Assembly (NCBI GenBank): GCA_018061965.1
Contig: JAGOTG010000007.1
Coordinates: 56,319-120,318, forward strand
DNA from: Legionellaceae bacterium
GTDB lineage: Bacteria; Pseudomonadota; Gammaproteobacteria; Legionellales; Legionellaceae
DNA length: 64,000 bases
Direction: 5' to 3'
Positions within the stretch are counted from its first letter, which is position 1; each line of letters starts with the position of its first letter. The position numbers were made by a program, and so were the translations under genes. Below the pieces are notes generated by a model. That model saw only the letters and a list, made by a program, of their open reading frames with translations, was not told the DNA's origin and ran no database searches. Shown here piece by piece: positions 16,536-23,856 of the stretch.

Positions 16536-18526
16536 ATAATTTACTAGCTCTTTCGGCAGAAAAATTAAGACGTGCCATTCACTATGCGCTCAATATTCAG
16601 CATTCAGAAGGCTATTGGGTAGCGCCATTGGACTCAAATAGTACGATGGAAGCAGAGTATTTATTGTTAATGCACTATTTAGGATTAGACGATCCCCACA
16701 AGCGCCAGCAACTGGTCAATCATATTTTAGCGCAACAACAAGATGAGGGTTCTTGGACTTTGTACTATCAAGGTCCAGGGGATTTGAGTACGACAGTGGA
16801 GTGCTATTTTGCTTTGCTAATCAGTGGGATGTCGAAAACTGATCCACGGCTAGAAAGAGCTAAAATGTTTATTTTGCAATCGGGTGGACTGTTAAACGTG
16901 CGTATGTTTACTCGAATCTGGTTAGCTTTGTTTGGTCAGTGGTCTTGGAAAAATATTCCCATCATTCCTCCGGAATTGATCCTGCTACCTACCTGGTTAC
17001 CTATTAATATTTACGCCTTTGCAAGTTGGGCACGAGCTACTATTTTACCGCTCAGTTTGGTGATGATGAAGCGACCAGTCAAAGAAATTCCTGCAGACTG
17101 TCATTTGGATGACTTGATATTAAAAGGACGTAACAAAGAAAGCAGTTTTTTATTAGGTATTTCGAAAATAGTGAATTTGTATCATCATTTCCCCTGGAAA
17201 CCAGGCCGCCAAAAGGCCGTGAATAAAACCATAGATTGGATAATATCTCATCAGGAAGCCGATGGCTCTTGGGGCGGTATTCAACCACCTTGGGTGTATT
17301 CATTGATCGCGCTGTATACCTTGGGGTATTCCGTCACCCATCCCGTACTCCAGAAAGGGTTGCAAGGGTTTGACACATTTTCAATTTATTCTGAGGGTAC
17401 ATTACAAATCCAAGCCTGTATTTCACCCGTGTGGGATACTGGACTGATGATTAATTCGTTGCACGCAGCAGGTCTCGAGCCTTCGCATCCACAATTGCGC
17501 TTGGCATATTCGTGGTTATTGCAAAAACAAATTTTTGTAGGGGGCGATTGGCAAATCACTCAACCTAAACTTGAGCCAGGTGGTTTTGCTTTTGAATTTG
17601 AGAATAATCATTATCCGGATGTGGATGATACAGCTGAGGTGTTGATTGCATTGTGGCATGCCAAACAAAATTCTTCGGGAAATTCTTTTGATGTGCCCAT
17701 CGATAAAGCAACCCAATGGATCTTGGGCATGCAATGCAAGCAAGGGGGGTGGGCCGCGTTTGATAAAGACAACAATTCTTCTTTTTTAGCCAAATTCCCT
17801 TTTTTTGATTTTGGCGAGGTCTTGGACCCCCCGAGTGTGGATGTCACAGCACATGTGTTGGAAGCATTAGGATTAATTGGGTATACGACCCAGCATCCGG
17901 TGATTAAAAAAGCGCTCAAATATATTTATCAGGAGCAGGAGCAGGATGGGAGTTGGTTTGGCCGCTGGGGAGTCAACTATCTCTACGGAACGGCTGGTGT
18001 TTTGTGTGCCTTACCCAAAGTGGGTGAAGACATGATGAAACCCCGCATCCAAAAAGCAGCCCAATTTTTGTTGCAACACCAGCAGGCAGATGGGAGCTGG
18101 GGGGAGTCCTGTGCTTCTTATGTCGATCTTGAGCAGCGTGGACAAGGGCCTAGTACGCCATCACAAACGGCGTGGGCTTTACTTGGTTTGATGGCAGCTG
18201 GGTATTACCAACATCCTGCGGTGGAAGCAGGGGTCAAATATTTATGTGACACGATGAATACTTTAGGCACTTGGGATGAACCTCATTATACGGGCTGTGG
18301 TTTTCCTGGATACGGAGATGGTAGACGCAAAGTGGGCGCAATAAAAAATGCGGATTCGTTGACATCAGCTGGATTCATGATCAATTATCATTTGTATCGA
18401 CATTGTTGGCCATTGATGGCGGTGGGTTGTTACCATCAATATTGGACTGAACAATTGCAGAGCAATACCAAAAATACGCGGGAGAGAACGCGGGAAGCTA
18501 GTGCTCAGGATTGTGTAAACGCATAG
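16532..18526 (+). CDS. shc: Squalene-hopene cyclase
   Basis: 664 aa, within the usual 620-720. The start at 16532 overlaps the preceding stop. The catalytic DXDD motif is D363-V-D-D366 in YPDVDDTAEV. At least five QW repeats are visible, such as QQDEGSWTLY, QEADGSWGG, CKQGGWAAFD, QEQDGSWFGRWG and QQADGSWGES. The conserved GTGFPxxF region is represented by TGCGFPGYGD. This is a monotopic inner-membrane enzyme that cyclises squalene to hopene/diplopterol. A hairpin without T tract overlaps the stop and may attenuate transcription into hpnH. Confidence 0.96.
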   Translation: MNNLLALSAEKLRRAIHYALNIQHSEGYWVAPLDSNSTMEAEYLLLMHYLGLDDPHKRQQLVNHILAQQQDEGSWTLYYQGPGDLSTTVECYFALLISGMSKTDPRLERAKMFILQSGGLLNVRMFTRIWLALFGQWSWKNIPIIPPELILLPTWLPINIYAFASWARATILPLSLVMMKRPVKEIPADCHLDDLILKGRNKESSFLLGISKIVNLYHHFPWKPGRQKAVNKTIDWIISHQEADGSWGGIQPPWVYSLIALYTLGYSVTHPVLQKGLQGFDTFSIYSEGTLQIQACISPVWDTGLMINSLHAAGLEPSHPQLRLAYSWLLQKQIFVGGDWQITQPKLEPGGFAFEFENNHYPDVDDTAEVLIALWHAKQNSSGNSFDVPIDKATQWILGMQCKQGGWAAFDKDNNSSFLAKFPFFDFGEVLDPPSVDVTAHVLEALGLIGYTTQHPVIKKALKYIYQEQEQDGSWFGRWGVNYLYGTAGVLCALPKVGEDMMKPRIQKAAQFLLQHQQADGSWGESCASYVDLEQRGQGPSTPSQTAWALLGLMAAGYYQHPAVEAGVKYLCDTMNTLGTWDEPHYTGCGFPGYGDGRRKVGAIKNADSLTSAGFMINYHLYRHCWPLMAVGCYHQYWTEQLQSNTKNTRERTREASAQDCVNA

Positions 18527-18555
18527 GGTCTGAAGATGAATTGTCAACAGACCCT
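18525..18555. promoter_or_regulatory. Inverted repeat between shc and hpnH
   Basis: AGGGTCTG (18525-18532) is complementary to CAGACCCT (18548-18555), overlapping the shc stop. There is no T run, so it is more likely an mRNA stability or attenuation hairpin than a full terminator. Confidence 0.4.
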
Positions 18556-18605
18556 AATGAAAGTGCAGAAAATTAGCATAATATTCGATAAATAAGGAGA
18601 TAGTG

Positions 18606-19673
18606 TTGGGTATTCCTCTAAAGCAAAGTATCATGATTGGGAAGTATGTCTTAGGTCAACGCCTACGAAATATCAAACAATATCCGCTTGTTTTGATGCT
18701 TGAACCTTTGTATCAATGTAATCTTGCTTGTGCGGGATGTGGTAAAATCGATCGGCCAGATCACGAGCTTGCCAAAAGGATGCCGGTAGAGAAGGCATTG
18801 CAGGCTGTGGATGAATGTGGTGCACCGATTGTGTCTATTGCAGGGGGAGAGCCGCTGATTCATCAGGACGTCCCTAAAATTGTTCAAGGTATCATTGATC
18901 GCAAAAAATACGTGTATCTGTGTACCAATGCCTTGTTATTGAAAAAAAGAATTCATGAATTTACGCCCTCGCCTTATTTGACTTTTTCTGTCCATTTGGA
19001 TGGGCTCAAGGAACGGCATGATGCGTCTGTCTGCCGTAAAGGGGTGTATGACAAAGCCGTTGAAGCGATCAAATTGGCAAAACAACACAACCACAGAGTG
19101 AGTGTTAATTGCACCATTTTTAATGATGTAGAACCTGAAGAGATGGCCGAATTTTTTGATACTGCGACAGCATTAGGTGTGGATCAGATTACGATGTCCC
19201 CTGGGTATTTTTATGAAGATGCGCCACGTCAGGATATTTTTCTATCTCGGCAAGAAACCAAAAATTTATTCCGCGGAATTTTAGCTAAATGGAAAACGTC
19301 GCAAAAGAAATGGCCTTTTTCGCATTCTTCCCTGTTTTTAGATTTTTTAGCGGGCAACCAATCATATCAATGTACGCCATGGAGTAATCCTTGCTACAAC
19401 GTATTTGGGTGGCAAAAACCTTGTTATTTACTGAATCGTGGCGTGACCAGTCGTTTTGAGACGTTGATCAAAGAGACAAAGTGGGAAGAGTATGGCGTTG
19501 GTCGGAATGAGAAGTGCAATAATTGTATGGCGAGTTGTGGGTATGAAGGGACTGCTGTGAATGATATGTTTTTGCATCCTTTCAAAGCACTTGCGGTGTC
19601 ATTAAGGGGGCCCAGAACCAAAGGTAAGATGGCGCCTGAGTTACCCAATCTTCTGAATAATACTGAAGTGTGA
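18606..19673 (+). CDS. hpnH: Adenosyl-hopene transferase, radical SAM
   Basis: 355 aa using TTG at 18606. A GTG at 18603 is only three bases from the AAGGAG site, while the TTG is at proper spacing and gives the usual MGIPLKQ start. The radical SAM cluster cysteines are C38, C42 and C45 in CNLACAGC; AGGEPL is the SAM-binding GGE segment. The C terminus has a further cysteine set (CNNCMASCGYEG). HpnH adds the adenosyl radical to diploptene to form adenosylhopane, the first step of side-chain synthesis. It is followed by hpnG with no gap. Confidence 0.95.
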   Translation: MGIPLKQSIMIGKYVLGQRLRNIKQYPLVLMLEPLYQCNLACAGCGKIDRPDHELAKRMPVEKALQAVDECGAPIVSIAGGEPLIHQDVPKIVQGIIDRKKYVYLCTNALLLKKRIHEFTPSPYLTFSVHLDGLKERHDASVCRKGVYDKAVEAIKLAKQHNHRVSVNCTIFNDVEPEEMAEFFDTATALGVDQITMSPGYFYEDAPRQDIFLSRQETKNLFRGILAKWKTSQKKWPFSHSSLFLDFLAGNQSYQCTPWSNPCYNVFGWQKPCYLLNRGVTSRFETLIKETKWEEYGVGRNEKCNNCMASCGYEGTAVNDMFLHPFKALAVSLRGPRTKGKMAPELPNLLNNTEV

Positions 19674-19675
19674 CG

Positions 19676-20392
19676 ATGTTTGGGATCCTGGTTGCATTGC
19701 CTATGGAAGTCCAACGCATCGTTCCACATCGTATGCACATTGGTGAAAGCTATCCGTTGAGTGACAACGCGATGCTGATTGTGACGGGCATGGGAGAGTC
19801 TGCGCTTCCGCTTATCAAACGTCATGCAGAGTCTGGGCAATTTGCAACCCTGATTAGCTTGGGTACGGCAGTTGGGCTAGCGCCGCAGCTTACAACGGGG
19901 ACGCTGTGTATTCCGGACGAGGTGGTATGGGATACGCAAACGATTCGCTGCCACCAGAGTTTACAAACGGCGTTCATTGCTGGGTTAAAAAAAGATCACA
20001 ATATTGTTCAAAAACGTCTAGCGCATACCGCCCATGTTTTAACTAGTCTTGAGGAAAAAGAACAGTTATATCATAAAACACGGGCTGGTGTTGCAGATAT
20101 GGAAAGTTTTCTGATTGCCCAAGAAGCACTCCGTTGTCAAATTAATTTTTTGGCTATTCGTGTGATTTTGGACAGCATAGATTTGCATATGCCGCAATCA
20201 TTATTGAACTGTTGCTTACCTACCGTCTCTTTACCTAAGCTGATAGGGACCCTTTTTAGGCAACCAACATTATTGTTTACTTTATTGGCATTTGCCAAAC
20301 ATTTTAGTCAGGCCCAAAGAACGATACATAGCGCTACGCAGCTGGGAATTTTGCAATCAAAGATGGAGAATAGCGAACATTATGTCATTTAG
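19676..20392 (+). CDS. hpnG: Hopanoid-associated nucleoside phosphorylase
   Basis: 238 aa from the ATG at 19676; a GTG at 19670 overlapping the hpnH stop is an alternative. The fold is that of purine-nucleoside phosphorylase/MTA nucleosidase proteins: VTGMGESA, SLGTAVGL, a ribose-binding ADMESF segment and FLAIRVILDS. In hopanoid producers HpnG removes adenine from adenosylhopane to give ribosylhopane (phosphate form). Its short divergent sequence fits this subfamily, and its position between hpnH and hpnO confirms the role. Its 3' end overlaps the hpnO start. Confidence 0.85.
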   Translation: MFGILVALPMEVQRIVPHRMHIGESYPLSDNAMLIVTGMGESALPLIKRHAESGQFATLISLGTAVGLAPQLTTGTLCIPDEVVWDTQTIRCHQSLQTAFIAGLKKDHNIVQKRLAHTAHVLTSLEEKEQLYHKTRAGVADMESFLIAQEALRCQINFLAIRVILDSIDLHMPQSLLNCCLPTVSLPKLIGTLFRQPTLLFTLLAFAKHFSQAQRTIHSATQLGILQSKMENSEHYVI

Positions 20393-21770
20393 CATCAAAG
20401 ATCTACGCGCTCAGTATCAAGGGTGCCAATACGATTTGAACGAACGTTATCTCAACCGCCAAATGGTGAAGGTATTACGGACGATTGGGTATGATAAAAA
20501 TTATCAAAAAGCGGTTGGGCAGTATTTGTATGATCAAGATAACAATGAATATTTAGATTTATTAAGCGGATTTGGCGTATTTGCTATTGGGCGGAACCAT
20601 CCTACGGTGATTCAAGCTTTGCATGAGACGATGACGCTCGATTTACCTAATTTGGTCCAAATGGATGTGTCATGGTTGAGTGGGTTATTAGCCAAAGAAA
20701 TTTTAGCCACGCTGCCGGAGCATTTAACGCGGATGTTTTTTTGTAATTCGGGGACAGAAGCGGTTGAGGCGGCCATCAAATTTGCGCGTTACACCACAAA
20801 ACGTTCGCGTATTCTTTATTGTGACAATGGTTATCATGGCTTAACTTTAGGTGCTTTGTCGCTTTGCGGAGAGGGCATATTTCGCAGCGGGTTTGGTCCG
20901 TTTTTGCCAGATTGTGTCTCCATTCCATTTAATTCTTTGGAGGCTTTGGAGCAGGCACTGTGCAAGCGAGATGTGGCTGCATTCATTGTTGAGCCTATTC
21001 AAGGCAAAGGGGTGATAGTGCCGGATGAGGGCTATTTGCCGGAAGTAGAACGCTTATGTAAGCAATACGGTACTTTGTTGGTGGTCGATGAGGTGCAAAC
21101 GGGTCTAGGGCGTACGGGTAAATTTTGGGCTATTGAGCATTGGAACATTCAACCGGATATGATTTTGATGGCCAAAGCGTTATCTGGAGGATTTGTACCG
21201 ATAGGGGGAGTTGCTATGACTCAAACTATTATGGATAGCGTGTTTAGCCGTATGGATAGGGCAGTGGTGCATGGTTCTACCTTTGCGAAAAATAACCTTG
21301 CTATGGCAGCTGGTTTGGCAACGCTGTCTGTCCTCAAAACAGAAAAATTAGTGGCAAACAGCGCTGTGGTGGGAGAGGAGATCATTAGTGCGATCAACGC
21401 CAACCAAAGTCAGTTTGAGTTCTTAAAAGAAGCACGCGGCAAAGGCATGATGATTGCTGTAGAGTTCCACGCTCCTAAAAGCATGCGTCTGAAAGCAGCT
21501 TGGACTTTCATGGAAGCTGCTCAGAAGGGCTTGTTTAGCCAAATGATTGCTATCCCTTTGTTGCAAAATCATCGACTGTTATCTCAGGTGGCAGGTCACG
21601 GGATGAATGTTATCAAATTGTTGCCGCCATTGAATTTAACGGCGAAAGATCGAGATTGGACTATTTCTGCATTGCAACAGACAATGGGTGATTTACATCA
21701 AGTAGGGGCATCTATTTGGACTTTGGGTAAGACTTTGGCAAAAAATGCTCTGAGTGCGAAACAAAATTAG
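20382..21770 (+). CDS. hpnO: Class III aminotransferase, hopanoid-associated
   Basis: 462 aa from the ATG at 20382, which overlaps the hpnG stop. PLP-dependent fold: CNSGTEAVEAAIKFAR, GYHGLTLGALS, VVDEVQTGLGRTG and the PLP lysine in LMAKALSGGFVP. The class includes ornithine and acetylornithine aminotransferases, but the hpnH-hpnG-hpnO order identifies it as HpnO. HpnO makes aminobacteriohopanetriol from the ribosylhopane-derived aldehyde. It is the last gene of the operon. No hpnP, hpnI, hpnJ or hpnN is in the window, so any further modification or transport genes lie elsewhere. Confidence 0.9.
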   Translation: MSFSIKDLRAQYQGCQYDLNERYLNRQMVKVLRTIGYDKNYQKAVGQYLYDQDNNEYLDLLSGFGVFAIGRNHPTVIQALHETMTLDLPNLVQMDVSWLSGLLAKEILATLPEHLTRMFFCNSGTEAVEAAIKFARYTTKRSRILYCDNGYHGLTLGALSLCGEGIFRSGFGPFLPDCVSIPFNSLEALEQALCKRDVAAFIVEPIQGKGVIVPDEGYLPEVERLCKQYGTLLVVDEVQTGLGRTGKFWAIEHWNIQPDMILMAKALSGGFVPIGGVAMTQTIMDSVFSRMDRAVVHGSTFAKNNLAMAAGLATLSVLKTEKLVANSAVVGEEIISAINANQSQFEFLKEARGKGMMIAVEFHAPKSMRLKAAWTFMEAAQKGLFSQMIAIPLLQNHRLLSQVAGHGMNVIKLLPPLNLTAKDRDWTISALQQTMGDLHQVGASIWTLGKTLAKNALSAKQN

Positions 21771-22003
21771 TGGAAGATAAATGCGGTTCTACCGTTCTTA
21801 CAACGCCCTCATACCTCGCCTGCAATCAGGCGCCGGATTGAAGAATATTGGGGTACCAGCGCTATTACTGAATATTGGTGATTAAGTCCTATAAGTTTAG
21901 TTTTAGGTAGGACTTGACTCACCGTACTAACAGGGCAACCGCATGTGTGTTGAATAAATGCTCTATTAGAATTTAATTTGCAACCAATGACCAATTTACT
22001 ACG

Positions 22004-22024
22004 TCCCGCGGCTCGTCCGCGGGA
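22004..22024. repeat. REP-like GC-rich hairpin
   Basis: TCCCGCGG (22004-22011) and CCGCGGGA (22017-22024) form a perfect 8 bp stem with a 5-base loop in an otherwise AT-rich gap. It is not followed by a T run, so a dispersed palindromic repeat is likelier than a terminator. Confidence 0.55.
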
Positions 22025-22106
22025 TCTGGGAATTTAGCAAGATCTCTGGATCCCGCGCATAAAGCTCGGGAAGTCGGCTATTTGAGTCATTTATGGACAC
22101 ACATGA

Positions 22107-22286
22107 TCTTGCCCTGACCGTACTAATTGTCAGCAGACATGTGATAGTTATACGGATCAGACATCTTGTTTGGCAGCTCCGAGTTGCAAAGATCTTAAAT
22201 GTATGTGGAGTACGTCATCTACTCATGGCGGTGAACAGACTGTTTCTGAATCATGCATTGTAAATAAACTTTGTCCTTCTGCTTAA
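22107..22286 (+). pseudogene. Relic encoding a cysteine-rich C terminus
   Basis: From the codon after a TGA at 22104-22106 the frame is open for 59 codons to a TAA. The peptide has eight cysteines in about 55 residues (for example NCQQTCDS, PSCKDLKC, ESCIV). No start codon or signal peptide is attached. The composition recalls the secreted protein at 2194-2616, so this may be the tail of a lost secreted gene; it could also be chance. Confidence 0.3.
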
Positions 22287-22290
22287 AATC

Positions 22291-22336
22291 ATGACTTACG
22301 CAAAACTCTGATCTCTGGAGTGTTGCGTGAGTCCTT
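22291..22336. repeat. AGGACTTACG-family palindrome, copy 2
   Basis: ATGACTTACGCAAAACTCTGA at the left end resembles the reverse complement of TGGAGTGTTGCGTGAGTCCTT at the right end. The end sequence GACTTACGCAAAAC is shared with the copy at 2661-2739. Confidence 0.5.
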
Positions 22337-22498
22337 AAAATAATTACCGAAAATGTATCTTAAATGATACAGTTTTCCCGCGACCATAAATTATATTGCA
22401 CATGAACGCTCAATTTGAATATACCAACGTACAGGCTCTTCTAAATGGAGTGTAATGGTTATCGACGTATGAGCATCAATAACCATTAGATAATTTTT

Positions 22499-23644
22499 TT
22501 ATTTTTTAAGAGATACCTGAGCGGCATAGGTTGCTGCGTTATTCAAATAAAAGTCGCTCATATAATATTGTCCTTGATCACCTGAATCTCCCCATGAGTT
22601 GCGGATAATAAACATGGTGTTGCCGGCATTATCTGTACCATACGATACTACCCAAATTTGATGCTCACCCAACAAGCACTTAGTCGGGTTCACCCAAGCG
22701 TTAGTATCTTTGTCTGGCGTACTTTGAGTTAACGTTCCAGTAGAACTGTTGTAGGTGTATTTCGCTGTTCCTTGCGTGGATACGGCTCCTTTTGTGCAGG
22801 ATTTGGAAGCATTTGAGTCGTATACATTGAAATCCATCAAAACCAAATTACCATTGTCTAATGCTTGTTTTACAATACTGGCATTCTTTGAGCTTCCAGT
22901 TGATAAATTAAGATTAGAAGCGATGACGTTGGTAAATAAAGTGGGAGACGTCTTAGCCGCTGTCGCATGATAGGTGGCTAACTGCTTATAGAATCGACTT
23001 TTTTTAAGTTGCTTCGCAGTTAAATTACCCTGCTCACCACTTAACTCATATTCTTTAGATAATAGATCGTAAGTATTCTTAGTCTGATCATAATTAGGAT
23101 AATATCCCTGGTTTTGGCCTGGTACGTTTTCATAACTGGCTAATACTCTTTGAAGTAATACTCCTGCATTTGTCAAACCATCCCAGCCTGAATGTTTAAA
23201 GCCATCTTCATCAATATACCCTTGGTCTAAAACATATAATGGGGCGACATTTGTTGTGGTTCCGGTTGTTAAATAACTCAAGGCTGCAGAAGTAGAAAAG
23301 GTAACGCAGGTACCAAAATCCTGCTGATTTAGAACAGGTAGTTGGCCATTGCCATAGAAACTATTAATATTAGGTACCGTTGTGGTAACTGTATAAGTTT
23401 GAGAGGGTTTGACATTTTGTACATTAGAGCCAATTTTCATTGCGTTGACGGCTTCGGATTGTGTGAGTGCTTGTAATCTTATATTTTGCTCATTTCCATT
23501 AGAGAGGCGAAGACGGAACGGGGCATTATTATTGTCTTTCTTTATAATTGGAAGCGTATCGAAATGAGGGGTGGTTGCGTTACTTGTAGCAACAAAAAAA
23601 GTTCCGACAATAATTGACATTATTTTTGTGTATTTTATTTCCAT
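22499..23644 (-). CDS. Secreted papain-like (C1) cysteine protease
   Basis: 381 aa, ATG at 23644 with AAGGA upstream. Signal peptide (MEIKYTKI, hydrophobic core, ATSNA-T), a prodomain of about 80 residues, then the C1 catalytic domain. The oxyanion Gln and catalytic Cys113 lie in QQDFGTCVTFS, the catalytic His328 in GEHQIWVVSYG and Asn349 in IIRNSWGDSG; all are intact. This indicates an active exported or translocated protease. The gene is alone, with an AT-rich upstream region. A C-terminal relic of a related protease is at 57097-57360, so the family has been duplicated in this genome. Confidence 0.88.
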   Translation of the reverse strand: MEIKYTKIMSIIVGTFFVATSNATTPHFDTLPIIKKDNNNAPFRLRLSNGNEQNIRLQALTQSEAVNAMKIGSNVQNVKPSQTYTVTTTVPNINSFYGNGQLPVLNQQDFGTCVTFSTSAALSYLTTGTTTNVAPLYVLDQGYIDEDGFKHSGWDGLTNAGVLLQRVLASYENVPGQNQGYYPNYDQTKNTYDLLSKEYELSGEQGNLTAKQLKKSRFYKQLATYHATAAKTSPTLFTNVIASNLNLSTGSSKNASIVKQALDNGNLVLMDFNVYDSNASKSCTKGAVSTQGTAKYTYNSSTGTLTQSTPDKDTNAWVNPTKCLLGEHQIWVVSYGTDNAGNTMFIIRNSWGDSGDQGQYYMSDFYLNNAATYAAQVSLKK

Positions 23645-23856
23645 TTTTTTTCCTTGTTGAGGGGCTAGTAAGGCGAGCAGGTTTCAAGACTAAAGTGTAG
23701 TTGAAGTGTAGGATTTTTCAAATGCTCAAAAACAAACCTAATTTTCCTCGCTTTTAAGGCCTTTCTTAGGATGTGATCACTAGCGTTGTCATTGACTTTT
23801 GATCAATTTTCGATTAGTTTTCAGGGGATTTGCTATAGACAATAAAAGGCTAAATT

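Larger units (their letters stand above)
21771..22498. other. 728 bp repeat-rich intergenic region
   Basis: No intact gene. It holds a short AAGTCCTA/TAGGACTT inverted pair (21884-21915), a GC-rich hairpin TCCCGCGG/CCGCGGGA (22004-22024) followed by a second partial GATCCCGCGC unit, a cysteine-rich open relic (22107-22286) and a second AGGACTTACG-type palindrome (22291-22336). It looks like a landing area for small repeats between the hopanoid operon and the protease gene. Confidence 0.5.
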
